Shown: one piece after another, positions 36,901 through 51,300 of the stretch | Numbering within the stretch: position 1 is the first letter of the stretch | Layout: each line of letters begins with the position of its first letter | Origin: Norana najaformis | Taxonomy: Eukaryota > Annelida > Clitellata > Crassiclitellata > Hormogastridae | Length of the DNA: 64,000 nt | Assembly: GCA_964023275.1 (NCBI GenBank) | Contig: OZ029922.1 | Coordinates: forward strand, 3,657,696 to 3,721,695 | Direction: 5' to 3' | Notes under the pieces: generated by a model | Told to the model about the DNA's origin: nothing | What the model saw: the letters and a program-made list of their open reading frames with translations, nothing else | The model's database searches: none | Program-made: the position numbers and the translations under genes

Positions 36901-39900
36901 AACACTAAAACGAGAATATGATAATCACACTACTGTTATCTCATATAGTACCACTAGTAATACCACAGTGCCTATGCAACATTCGACATCAGAACTGCCA
37001 AAGGAATATAGCAGTCATAGTGCCAAATCTGTTACCTCTTTTAACATCACAACATCCTTACTACTTTTTACAACATCACCAAAGCTGTACTATAGCAATG
37101 AAACCACTAATTCTGTTAACTCAACTAGTACCACAGCATCTTTACCATTTTTGACATCTCAGCATCAGAATTTTAGTAGTTACACTACAGAACCTGTATT
37201 GAATACAAACACTGCAAAGTCTGTTCCTTTTTCAGCATCAGAGTTACAATTTAAAACGTCACAGATGCTGGTGCATAGCAACGAAACTACAGATTCTTTT
37301 ACCTCTAATGATACCACTGTGTCTACACCACTTTCTACTTCAAACATACCATTCACAACATCACAAGTAATGGCATTTAGCAACCAAACTACAGATTCTT
37401 TTACTTCTAATGATACCACTGTGCTTAAACCACTTTCTACTTCAAACATACCATTCACAACATCACAAGTAATGGCACATGGCAACCAAACTTCTGAATC
37501 TATAACCTCTGCAACTGATATGCTAGCAGAAGTAACTACAACTTTTATACCTCCATCAACTTCACAACAGTTACCAATAACGACATCTCAAAAACACGAG
37601 TTTAACAACCAGAGCTCAGAATACAATATGAGTTCTGTTCCATTAAGTTCCCTGGCTCCCGATAGCGGCAACCAGTCTGAAACAGCTTCTCTTAGATCTC
37701 AATCAAGTGATGCTGTCACCACTAAGCCAGCTACTCTTTCTTTGTGGACTAGTACTTCTGTTTCAGTCCCTCAGACAACTGGTCACTTAGATCAAACAAC
37801 AGAGACCACGAATGCTAGTCAAGCCATGACAACTTCTATTTTCTCACAAACTACTGAAGCATATAACAAAAGCAGTTTCATGTTTACAACTGTTGGCTTC
37901 GGCGATACAACTTCCGAGTATGAGCAGGACAATAAAATAACCAAGACCACAGATAGTAGCAGTACACTGCGTTCTTTATCTAAGGAGAGTACCGCTTCAT
38001 CTGGTTCAACTGTTCAGGAACATAACAACCAGACTCTGGAGGTTTCTACTGGCAGTCCTTTATCAACTAACTTCAGTATCATTATCAGTTCTGCTACATC
38101 ACTGTCATCCGTGTTTAGTGACGGGACTACTGAAGCGGTTAATAGTACCCCAGCCATGGTATCAGCAAGTACAGTTAGTACTTTAACATTGCCAGAATTT
38201 ACAGATACTAATACTAGCAATGGTACTGTTAGTTCCTTATTGCCAAAAACTGCCGTGTCACTTGGAATGCTGACTTTGGAGACGGATCAATATTTAAGTT
38301 CCTCTGAACAGAATAGTACTCAGAAGTTAAGTTCCTTCCAAGTGACAACTGGAAATGTGCCATCCAGTTCATCCCTACAACCGGAGACAAGCACGACAGA
38401 TACGACTGCAAGGTCGTCAAGCAGCCAGGCTTATTCTCCTTCTTCAACACGAGGTAACTTACCAGAATGAAACTCTGGTTCTTGGAATTTCTGAATTCTA
38501 GTGGAAGAAGTTTTGAAGGTCAATGAGAAAGGTCTGTGATTAATTCTTTTAAAATGAGGCACTTGTGCACAGTGTGAGGAAAACTAAATTTGCATGGCAG
38601 TGGAACCAGCGGATTTCTTGATCTAGAACAAGAGTGGTATTGAGTAGCTGTTTTCTGATTTTATGTATCCTCACAGTCATCTCGCTGTCACATTTGCTTA
38701 CCTCAGCAGTTGTGTTTAACACATTTTAGCTGTGAATTTTTATTGCTTATCTGACCAAATAATTTAATTAATATTCATACGTTTCAGGGCAGGAATAAGT
38801 TTAAAACTTGTTAACATTTTCTTTTCATGTTTGCCTATCTTGTAATCATTTGCTTATAACATTTATGATTATTTTGCTTGTGTTTTTGCTTAAAACTTAG
38901 TTAAGTTTTTAGTAGTGAAGTTTGATGCAGTTAAATTTGTTAACACATGGCATGCAATTAAATTCAACTTTATGAAATAATTATTGAAGCCTAAATCTAT
39001 AAAAATACAGGGAATGAAGGTAGTTAAGTTATCAGTAGTTAAGATATTGCTACAGTTACATGATGCTTGCTTTACTGTACAGTAGTATTGTCTTTTGAGG
39101 TTTTAAATAAAATGAAAATGTTCTGATTGTATTGGATGTGTATTTTAGTGCCTTCACCTTCACCATCTACGGAACCGATGCTAAACACAAGTGACTTGTA
39201 TTCTTCGTTCTGGGTCAAGACAGGTTCGTTTTAAAATGTTTGACTTCCTGTTGGAAATAGAAAAACAGAAGAAATACACAATCACACACAGCATCAGACA
39301 TGGGGTGTGCAGTTAACGTAAACAGTGTCACAATGGAAGCTGTTTTCCTGAACAGCAACATCATATGGGCCCATAGCGGACCAGCACTGTTAGCAACTTG
39401 TATACATCTATGGGCCCAATGAACATGGCTATGAGGGTTCTAACACGCTTCATTATTATGCATATTTTGTTATAGCATGGTTGGTAACATGGATTCGAAT
39501 CTCACTTGGCTGAAGAACATGACCTCTTGCGGCTTTGTTTTAACATGGTACGGATATGACTTCCTAAGGAGAAGTATGAGGAGCTTCCATTATAGGCTAC
39601 ATGTCTTTGTAAAACAGTGCAAATGTCTTTTACTATTGTTGATAACTGTCCAGGTTCTTCTATTAACTAAATACTGAAGTATCATATGGAAAGCATGGTC
39701 TAAGTTAAAGCTAGGCAAAGATGTGGCAGGCTTGTCATTTGATGTGTGTTTGTATGAAAGCTTTCCAATACAGGGCCAGACCACATCAGGTGTATCTTAC
39801 CATCTGATCTTGTGGTATTGCTAATGATGCCTGTTTGTCACTGCAGTAGAAGGTCAGTGGTAAACTACGACTTCATGCCTTTGGTTGTGGATATCTTTAT

Positions 39901-41189
39901 TTTACGACTTCATGCCTTTGGTTGTGGATATCTTTATTTTACGACTTCATGCCTTTGGTTGTGGATATCTTTATTTTGCGACTTCATGCCTTTGGTTGTG
40001 GATATCTTTATTTTACGACTTCATGCCTTTGGTTGTGGATATCTTTATTTCCAGCTCAGATGTTACTTGTAGACTGCTCAGATCCTATTCCAAACACCAC
40101 CCACCATAGCTGCCTGACTGCCTGCCTGCCTGACTGTTGGGTCATGGCCTGAAACTGAACCCTTCTTGCCTATCGATTTTGTTTTGACTGAGCGTCTGTT
40201 TCTGCGACTTTGCTTTCGTTGGGTACTGTAGAAATCTCGAATTTATGATTATGATTACGATGGTTGCTGATTAAAGAAGTATTTGCACTGAAATCACTAT
40301 TTACGTTCTGCCGTGGTTCACTCATTGGCATTTGTGACTTCAAAATTGCACATGTCTTTAGTCATCCAGGTTCGACCGGACACTGGTGACGATGTTTACA
40401 GTTCGTCATTTCGATTGAAGATGGAGTCAAAACTTGCTGAGACTTACAACCTAGCCATTTGGATCAGAGCCAATTCCAGGCGCAGGAAGCGTGCTGTAAC
40501 ATACAACAATGCCACCATACAGGCTAGTGTGGCCAAAATCCCTTTGTTATCTGTGAGATACCACTTGTCTTCATCATCATTATGGTCACTCTCAACATTA
40601 ATACATGTTTTATTGTAAATATCATCATTATCAGCAGCAGCAGCAACAACAATAGCATCGTTGTTTTTGTTATCAGTAATATCAGCAGACACCCCACATG
40701 CAGGAAATTTAGTTGAAGTCGTGTAACCTTGGAGGAGATTTCTTCAAGTGGCACTTTGTTATCGATTACTATTACAATTACAACTATGTGTTACAGTTCT
40801 AATTACAAAGTCTGTTCTTGTTCTGTGACTGTGTTCAATCTTTTGCCAGGTTCTTTATCTTTCATGTTCTTATTTTCGTTTTGTAGTATGCAACAGTGTG
40901 TTGAGATTGCTGCATACTGCTTTTACTTGCAGATGACCAACATAACCCGTGAGTACTTTGCAAATCCACTTGATACTGATTTGATCTACTACTTGGTGCA
41001 GTATCGAAATTTCTCAACCATAACGCCTGCGCAGGAAACGGTTTCTTTGATGAACTTGCTCAGCACAGAAGAAGTATCAAAAATCTTAGGATATCCAGTG
41101 ACAGTGAAAGCAGAGGGTAAGGAAATCATTTCTTCACTATGAAGTTTTGTACATCAAAGCATATGTGTATGTATGCACGCACGTATGTA

Positions 41190-41222
<33 letters not shown>

Positions 41223-44200
41223 ATATGTATGTAAGTATGTATGTATATATGTATGTGTGTGTATGTATGTATGTATGTATTTATCTTTGTATGTATGTAT
41301 GTATGGCTTCCTTTGGAGGAATGGATTCGATTCAAGATCCTCCTTGGATGATCAGCGATGGTTGGCACTGTGCTGACTTACATCAATGAGCTTTGTGTTC
41401 TAGTAATAAGTTGGCCTGGAAGCCAGTCACTATGCTCTGCTACCCATGGAGATTTGCAGGTTCTCTGCTTCCACACCTCACTGCCAGCTCATTGGGCTTT
41501 CCTGTGCATTGGACCAGACCTTCCTTTTGGAACAGTCTTCCTTTAAATATACTTTCTGTTTCAGTTGATTCAGCTGAACACAAGTTTTCTGTTTTACCTC
41601 AGTTCACACTTGTTTGGATCAGTTTGATAGCCATGCTAGCAGTGCTTTTGGGAGATGCTTGAAGGGTGCTATATAAATGTTTTATTACATTACAGGTGTG
41701 TGTGCATGTATGTATGCATGCATATTTGTTCTTTAAATGAAGAAATAAATAAAACGATTTTGTTCTACTGGCTTTCGATATACTTGTCCCAATCAACAGC
41801 AGTGGCCTGGCATTTCTCGTGGACCTCAGGAGTTGTCTCTGCAGCATTTCGGTGACTCAAGAGAAACAAATTATCTCTTCCAAAGCCTCACTCTTGAAAT
41901 CCAACGCTTTAACGCAGTTACACCTTTTCACTACCAGATCTATATGAATCATAGCCGTTCTGGAAACTTCACCACGATATTTCTTCTCTCACTGATGTGA
42001 TTTTACTTAGCCTTGGGTGAAAAACCCCTTAGGGTAAAACAAAGTAAATAAAATAGACTGGGAATCCTGCCATTCCTTCTAAATTTGTTCACGGATTGAG
42101 AAGAAAGGATTGTTTTTGCTTATTCTTTATTAATACGAATGCATTCAGAGCAGGCACTGTGTCTCTTTTGTCTTACTTCAGTCTACGAACCTGAGCCACC
42201 TCCACCACCCAGCAACCTGTGGATCATTGGAGCCGTTATAGGGGGAGTTATTGGGTTGATCATTCTCATCTGGCTTATCCTGTTCATCTATTGCAAATGC
42301 ACGCGACCCCCAAAGGGACTCGTCAAGACACCAAGACAGACTGAGTCATCCAGGGAACAAGATGCAAGTGGAAGACAGTCAACTGGAAAATTGGATGCAA
42401 AAGTAAGACAGTTTGAAAACTACAGTGCATCATGAATAAGAGCTAGTTCAAAACATTACTAAGAAGCTTGTTTTTAGTAATCAAGGTAAAGATGGTCAAC
42501 TTCATGGATTTTGACTGGTTCTGTTCAGTGGTTTGTGATTTCTGAATGCAGTTTTGCTTTGAAATGACCACTGATTGATGTATGTATCAGGACTCTTAAC
42601 ACTTAAGTCCGGTTGCCTGAAGACCAGATAGGGAAGTGGACGGAGAAGCTGTCTCTTTGGGGGTTGTGTGTAGGTTGAGAGAAATGGGAAGATGGCGGAT
42701 TGGATGTATGTTGTGTATGATTGCAAATGTTTAATTGCCTGTGAATTTGTTATGAGCTTTGGTTGTTTCTAAGTTCATGGAGGAATTCTGATGTAACATT
42801 TCTTGTTAGGCACTTGCAACGTTATCAACAGAAAATGAAGAACAGAAAGGGTTCAAGGAGCAAGCAACCAGTGTCCGATCACCAGCAACAGCAGAAAAAT
42901 ACATGTAGGTTACTAGTTCCATCCATTCAGTCCATTTTTATAGCAGCAGCAGCAAGATATTTTCTCAGAAGCGCTTCCAGCCAAGCCTCGGCAAAAGAGA
43001 ACAGATTTTATGCGTTGATAAAACCTGCATGGAATATCCATAGTCAGAAGACACAGCTCTACAGGAAGTCCGTTCCTAATCGAGGTCCGACCTTCCAGAA
43101 GTTCCTATTGGTAGCACACTTGGTATATGATCTAATGGTTGCTTGTTTGAACTTGCTGAGTGTACGCTGTATAACGAACTGGGGAAAGTTGTTTGCATGC
43201 TTGTGCCTCTGTCATAAAGCAGTAGAATTGGTAATGGTACAAGCTGGCAAGTTCTGTAATGCACTGGTCCCATGTCCAGGACCTCTGGATGCTTTGATAA
43301 CACATCTATTTTCTCTCAAAGGGCATCAGCAACTTAAGCTCACTTTAACATTTTTTACCTAAGTAAGTAAGTAAGTAATGCATTTGTTGAGGCATGTTTT
43401 GAGGTACTGTTGCTAAATGTTAAGCTTGGGCATTTTGTCCGAAAGCAGATCTTACTGTTGACTGATGGTTAATTTCCTGTGGACAAATTCTTTCCTGCTA
43501 TACTTTTTACATTTTAAAATAATTGTAAAAGATTGTAAAATTGTAAAAAATTGTAATTTGCAACTTTTATAGCGCCGATGTTTAATGCGCAAAACATCAA
43601 CCAATGGCACACTAAACATCAAGCTGTATTCAGTCAGTATCCAAAAAGTCAGTCCGCTGTTTCCAGGAAGCAGCCTACGGGATAAGCCAACTGAAAAAGG
43701 CAAGTCTTAAGTTGAGACCAAAATGATAGAAAAGACTGAGCAGAACGATCAGATGCTAATTTGGTCTAAAAGTTCTGAAACTCGTGACTTATAATTTTCT
43801 TTATTATTTTGTTTCATTTGACAGTCAAGTGGACTCACGGCATGAAGATCATGGTGAACACCTCTATGCACAAATCATGAAAGTACCAAAGAGTAGGTTG
43901 AATTAAGTTTTGTGCAAAACCGTAAATTAGATTACTTTATATTTAAGTAATAATTAACAGTTTAAGTTCTGTGCTGAACCACAAATTAGATTAACTTATA
44001 TTTCACTAATTAATTAACTTAATATTGCATATACACTGTGTCCGGAAAAATTCCAAGGCTTTACGGTAAATATGAAAATAATTAGTAAACATTAATCGAT
44101 TTTTAAAATTCCAAAAACAGTTTAATCCTGAAATATTATTTGCACTATAATTGTTGTTTTGGCGTAAAAATTTTATAACAATTTTGTCTTCCTCGCTGAA

Positions 44201-47200
44201 CGCCATTTTTCTAGCAACTTTCTTTACAAAATATAAAATTCAAATACGTCACTGTGACGTAATTTTAAACGGGGCCGTTAATAAATTACAAAGAATTTTG
44301 TTGGTAATTATATATTTCAGGATTAAACTGTTTTTGGAATTTTAAAAATCGATTAATGTTTACCAATTATTTTCATATTTACCATAAAGCCTTGGAATTT
44401 TTCCGGACACAGTGTATTTGTATCAATGCCAATTTGTATCTTTTAAATAAACTTTTGAATACAATATGCATTTGTATATCTCTCAAGTGGTAAAAGCTGC
44501 ATGAACATCACCGTGTCAACAATGTGACCCAGGCTATTCTGTCGTGTGCCTTCCTCTGTGCTGTATGAAGGCCAATATTCAAGGCTGTCATATCTTCACC
44601 CATGACTCTAGTCCATGTGAACTTGGGTCAACTACACCACTGACAGCCAGGTCTCTTGGAGCCTTAGAGGACTCACAGCTGGCCACTGGAGCACAATGCA
44701 GGCCCAGTCGGTCTTCTCCAATCCCTTGGGGGGCTTGTTTATTGTGGCCCATATGGCTCAGCAGTGGTCACTATTTTCTGGAGCACTACTTTTATATCTA
44801 GACATTTATGAAGCAACTTTTAGAAACCTCAAGAAGGCATTCTTTGCATCACTTCAGTGTCACTCTGTTAACTCGATGATCTTTGAATTTTATAACGGTT
44901 ATTTGATTTATTTATTCACTTTTGCAGTCAATGGAGTTGATGTCTCTGAAATAACCAGAAAGTAAGTTGTCTGAAAATCAGTTTTTGAATAAGTAATTTA
45001 CAGTGTTTCTCGAAGTATCAGGCCAAAGTACTTAAAAATACACATAAACGTAATTCTAAGTACATAAGTAAAAGTAAAAATTAAAAGTGAAAAGTATTCC
45101 TTCAAATAATGCTTTAAGAGTAAAAGTAAGTGTACATATGGTGATATATAGTACGCTTAGCAGTATAATATATGCATATTAAATAGGCAAATATCACTTC
45201 TATTCTCTGTGATGATACACCAACAATTATTGTTCTAATTATTAGGCAACACTTTGTAATGAAAGCTGTAATGAAGTAAAAGCACTGAAGAATAGGTGAA
45301 ATAATACTTAGTTAAGAGTAATAGTATTTTCACTTTTATTGCTTCATTACTTGCCAAGTACTAAAACTTTTACTTAAGTACAGTAATGCACTGGTAATTG
45401 ACACTTGATTGATTAACGTTAAATTACAGATTGATCAAAGTTGCTGGGTGATAATTAATCACTATTGATTAACTCATTGCATTCTATTAGAGTGGTGCTA
45501 GATTTTATGTTAGATTAAAAAGATTAGATTAGATTTGATTAGCTGGTGGCTTGTTGGATGACTCACCAGTTTGCTGCTTGCCTCATCATTCACCCTCTAG
45601 CTCGTACTCTCAGTCACTTGTTTCGATGCACTGATGGTGAAGTCAAATCAAATCCTAGGGCTTCTTCACTGTCACTTTAAATATGCAAAACAAAGTTAAT
45701 AGTCCGTACAAAACAACTAACTTGCATCCTTAAAGTTAAGAGTTTCTGCCGTTCATTGTATGTTCTTTCTTACCTACGATAGCCTGACTTCCAGTTTTCC
45801 TGACCTACTGGATTTCAGCCAAGCGTCTTGTACGGATTACAGTGTTTGCTGTATTTTGCTAAAAGTGACCACTGATTAATGCCTTATACAATGAGATATT
45901 GACGCTACAGAAGTCATCAGATTACACATGTTCTCGGTTTATGTTTTAGTCTTCACTCAACATAATTAAATTTGCTTTAGAAAAAAGAAACGAAGGACGA
46001 AACCAGAGGCTCAGGCTGAGAGTGAAGTTGTAAGTTTGTTTTTAATTGTTTTTTTTTGTAAATTTTGTAATTAATTGTATTAGTTAGTTAGTTAGTTAGT
46101 TAGTTAATGATCTAGATGCTTAATATGGCATATTTTGCATAACTCATAAAAGTACCCCCTTACCATACCCTTACTTTAAGGGTCATTAATTAAGGACATC
46201 CTAAAAGAGGGGAGGGAAGGTGGGTTCACTCAAATGCAGAAAATGTGAACTAGGAATGGGAAAAGTCCATTTTTTTGCAGACTTCCTTTACAGGTGTACA
46301 TGTGAATGCATGTAGCAGGCACAGTAGGATGCATACAGGAACACTCGTTTCTTGTCCATCTGTTTTTCATGTTGGCTTGTGGCAGTCTTTCTACTATTAA
46401 GAGTCTGTTTTGTGTACTGGAGTTTGTGACTGTCCTCTGACTTGGCTGTTCACTGGACCCACATTAGGTTGGGAGCTGGCAAATAGTGGTACAGCCTGGG
46501 CCCAGGTGGTGCCAGTCCCAAGCCTGGATAAAGGAAGAGGGCGACGTCAACGGCCTCTGTTGCCATAATATTGCGTTAAACATTGGAACTACTACGAGGA
46601 TGTTTCAGTGATGTGTTGAATATTTTCGCGTTATGTTGTACTTTGTTCACGGTTGGTTGTAATAATTAGTAATTAACATTTGCTTAACAATGTTTAGCAA
46701 TTTAAAAATGATATGTTGGACGAATGAAATATCTGAGTACAATAATTAAATAGAAGTAATGAAGTAAAAATTATCTTGATATTTTAGCAATTGCTAAATT
46801 ATCATAAATATGTTAATGTATATGTTAATTGATGAAAATGTTAATGAATGTTTGTGAATGTATTCAACTTGTTTTTCTTTCAGAACCTTCAGCAGAGTGG
46901 CACACTTACGGGTGCTGAAAATCCTTACAGGTTCACGTGTTTATGTATCATAATCTTAATCTCAAGAATTTCTAATGTGCTACTATAAAGCTAAGCATAG
47001 GTCACCAGCTTATTTATGAGCAATGAATGTATATATGTATTTGAGGCCTTTATATAGCAACTTTAAAGATCCTCACAAAGGCGCAGAAGAACACTACTTG
47101 AAAACAGAGAGGAAAATATGACTACTATCGTTTTAAATTTCAGTGTTGTTTACTGCCACCAATTCACTCTGCTACTGATCTTCTCCTGGACTTGTCTCCG

Positions 47201-48293
47201 CTGTAGTCTGTTTCCGTGTCTTCTCAGATTTCCCTCATGATTTTCAACTAGACACACTCTGGATTTTGGCTGTACAGTGATTTTGCTGCAGCAACCAGCA
47301 GCATCCTTTGAGCATTACTACAGTGGCGCTTCGGAAGCTCTCAGATTAGATTAGGTTAGATGAGATGAGTGACTGCATGTGTACAATGCAGGAACCTCCT
47401 TTTTAGACCACCTTGGGGAGCTAGAGTTAGGACTGTATTTTAGTGAGGTAGTAAGTATTATGTGGAGATTGTGTTCTAAATCCGAGTTAATTGCTATCCC
47501 TGCTTTCCACAATAGACAACCTAGATGAATAGAAAGATTAAGATGCCAGGGATAAGATAATGAAGTTGCTAATACTTTATTCCCTATGGCTGGTTAGTTT
47601 AACAGACTCCATTTCTCTTACTTTTCTGTCATCATAAGTTGCCTGGCAAGTCACCTGTCAATCTGAACACTCCTCCATTTGCCGTCTCTCCTGCAGCCGA
47701 GAGCTATTCAAGCTATCCTATCCTGCTTCTGCTCCTGTACCATCCCATGACCACCATTACCAACAATTTCCACCATGACGTCTTCATGGCATGACCCCCA
47801 CCGGATTCTGATCTGGCACCAAAACTGATTGAACAACTTGGTTTTTTCGGACTTGATCTGATACAGCGCCAGTGAATAAGCTGGTCTCCCTGAAGAGGCT
47901 TTTATGTGATGCTGAGAAATTTCAGAGATTTACATTTGCATTTACCTCTTCTTAATAAAATGTTCGTCTTGTAGTGATGGGTCTTTGGAGGCAAAGGTTG
48001 AGAAGAACGAGGAAATGCAGAGTGTGGAAGAAAATGACCAATCACTCAAACGTAAGAGCCTTTGTCAGCAAAAACTTTAAACATAGAAGAAATAATTACT
48101 GGACTAGCGATGTGGCTGAAAGCAAACATGCTTGTTTCATCTGAAGCCTGTAAATGTATGTATGTATGTATGTATAATATGTATGAATGTATGTATGTAC
48201 TGTATGTATATATGCATGTATGCACCATATGTACGTACCACATGTATGCATGTGTGTACCATATGAATGCATGTCTGTATATATGTATGTACC

Positions 48294-48324
<31 letters not shown>

Positions 48325-51300
48325 TGTATGTATGTATGTACCATACATGTGAATGTATGTATGTATGTACTTTATGTATGTATGCATGCATGTACCATAT
48401 GTACGTACCAGAAGTATATATGTATGTATGTACCATATGAATGTATGCACATATGTATGTATGTATGTACCATATGTATGTATGTATGTATGTGTGTAGG
48501 TATGTACCATATGTATGTATGTATGTATGTGTTTATGTTAGTACCATATGTATGTATGTATGTATGTATGTACATACATAGATAAAGTGCTGTATTCATG
48601 TGCTTCAGCATGCAGGGCTTTGTGCAGTTGAAACTCTGGTTTTGTTAGTGTCCACCATGTCCTGATATGACTCTGATATTAGCATGCACTGATTTTTAAA
48701 AAGCGTTAATTCATGATTTACAATTGTGTTTGTTCGCCTGTTTGGCATCAGGTCCCATTCATGTGCCACTCCATGTTGGAATGGCTTCCAATCGCAGCAA
48801 AGTCCTCTGGGACCCGTATGAAGCAGCCGACGTCTCAGCAAAAATCCTGTCTACAGAGGACCAGGTACAAAATTTACTAAAATAGGGGCTTTTGTGAGTT
48901 TGTTAAGCCTAGCTAATTTATTTTTATTATTATTATTAATTTTATTATTATTTATGTTTATAACAAATTCACAGATGCTGAGAAAAGGAAATTTTGTAAT
49001 ATATATGTAAATTGATATGTAAATGTATTTGAATTCTAAGTACTAATTAAGGTGAAAGTTATGTAATGGTGATTTTTAAATTGATTAGACAGCCATGTGT
49101 AATCGTAATCGTAAACTCAAAATTTCTAAGGTGCTACTTAAAAGCTAAGCGCAGGGCACCAGCTTATTCATGGGTGCTGCATCAAGTCAGTGGGGTTATC
49201 CAAAAGAGGCCATGTCAAGAACTAAGTCTGGTTGCCAGAAGACCAGAGAGAGAAGGGGGAGAGTAGCTGTTGGGGTGAGTATTGTTTAACCCTTTAACGA
49301 CTGCAGAAATTTTTTCACCTACCCCCTCACGACCGCACATTTTTGGCAAAAACGGCCAAAAAATAAAAAATTTGAACTTGTTTTATCTCTGTCAGTTTTT
49401 TACATGTAGACATAAGGTAAGCACCATTCTTTGGCATTTTATCTCCTCTTCCCAACATCTGTCAAGTTTTTTTAAAAAGAAATGTTGGGGTACCCCAAGT
49501 TGCCCCAAACTATACCCCCCCAAAAATTTGCTATATTTTTATCTTCAAGACAGTCTACAAAAATTTTTGAATGACAACATATATAAATTGAGCACAAAAA
49601 ATGTGCAGAAATTGTTGCCAGATAGAACCAAACAGAAATTTTTAAAATATTTTCATAACTGAAAGAGATACAATTTTTTTAGTATTTAGACCGTTGTCAT
49701 AAAAACTGAAGAAAATTACAGGAAAAAGGATAAAAGTAAAACAAATTGAACTTATGATATCTCTGTTGGTTTTTGACATGTAGGCATAAGGTAAGTACCA
49801 TTCTTTAGCATTTTATCTCCTCTACCCATTCATCTGTCAAGTTTTTTGGGGAAAATTTGTTTTGGGATATCCAAAGTTGCCCCCAACTGTACCCCAAAAA
49901 TTTGTTATATGTTTACCTTCAAGACAGTCTACATAAGAATTGTAAGTGACACCATATGGTAGTTAGGCACAAGAAATGTGCAGAAATTGTTGCCAGATAG
50001 AACCAAACAGAAATTTTAAAAATATTTTCAAAACTGAAAGATATACAATTTTTTTAGTATTTAGACCGTTGGGTAAAAACTGAAGAAAATTACAGGAAAA
50101 GCCTAAAAGCAAAACTAACTGAACTTGTGATATCTGTGTCAGTGTTTGACATATATACATAAGGTAGACACCATTCTTTATCATTTATCTTCTCATCTTT
50201 TCCAACCTATAATTATATTTCTCAACACAACATTTTCTGGGTAACTGAAAACTGACCCACAATCGCCGCAGGCATATAGCGGATGCCATTGTCATCAAAC
50301 TCCATATCAGTGTGCCACTTGTTCACTTCGTATTGCCAACAGTCTCGTGTGATCCATCTGACACATTTTATTCATCAGTAGAATCACAACTTTCGTTAAT
50401 ATACGACCATTCGTCGATCGATCGGCGAATTTCTTCCTCCGGTAAACAACGCTTCGCCATTTTGGGACATTTAAATATCCATTTTTAACTACACGCTGGC
50501 CGATTTAAATGCCCATTTTGATTGGTTGGTTTTTATATTTTTGAGGTGTTTTCCAGGGATTCCGCTGATGTAATATGGATTAAAATTATACCTATTTGCC
50601 TAAATGACGTAGAATTCTAAAATTATAAGGATTACAAATAAACAAGAGGTTACGATATGACTAGTCCCATCTACTACGGATTAGTACCGTGCGGTCGGCT
50701 GACGTTACTACCGATTAGTACCGTGCGGTCGGCTGACGTTACTACCGATTAGTACCGTGCGGTCGGTAATGAGTTAAGCTGACAGAAATGTGCAGCGATT
50801 TTAATAGTACTTTAAAGGTGCTGCATTAAATGTCTAGGTACATACCAGTTCATTCATACTTACATATATACATAATGCTTACGTAATAATTGGGTGTTAA
50901 TTTACAGGTTGCTCTGTCTCGAACAACACATCCGAAACCAAAGAGGCAACATTCAGTGGATTCAGTAAATTCTGCCGCAGTGCCAGGCGTGCATAAATCT
51001 CCGGAGACAATTGAGATGCCGTGGACAACAAAACGAACATTGAATGCACTACGTGATGCTGGTCTGATTCCCTCTGAAGACTACACCAGCGTCGTCCTAG
51101 ACACGAGAACTTTTGGACCAAGGCCAAAGTCCAAAACACGAGAATCCTCAGCGGACGAAACAACGTCCAACAGAAGACACCGTAGTTCCAAGAGCCCATA
51201 CACAAGACCTGGTCAGCCAAGACCTGTGTGGTCGGTGGAAGATGAACCTGAACTGGAAAACGATATCCAGGAAATTGGCCAGACTGAAGCGCAGGGTTCT

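Larger units (their letters stand above)
49290..50773. mobile_element. Non-autonomous piggyBac-type element (1484 bp) flanked by TTAA
   Basis: TTAA stands at both borders (49286-49289 and 50774-50777). The ends, read inward, are CCCTTTAACGACTGCA and CTCATTACCGACCGCA, agreeing at 12 of 16 positions. Inside are three direct repeats of about 373 bp and a 34-bp minisatellite of the right end. A minus-strand remnant frame begins at 50460. TTAA targeting and CCYT-like ends are the piggyBac hallmark. It sits in the last intron of the KIAA1549-like gene. Confidence 0.82.

Noticed and set aside
42763..43362. 199-residue plus-strand frame
   Set aside because: It overlaps the real exon 42810-42904 in a different frame; intron phases of the neighbours require the other frame, and the rest shows no family resemblance.
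48046..48585. Tyr/His-rich and Cys/Met-rich frames
   Set aside because: Same microsatellite artefact, inside an intron of the KIAA1549-like gene.
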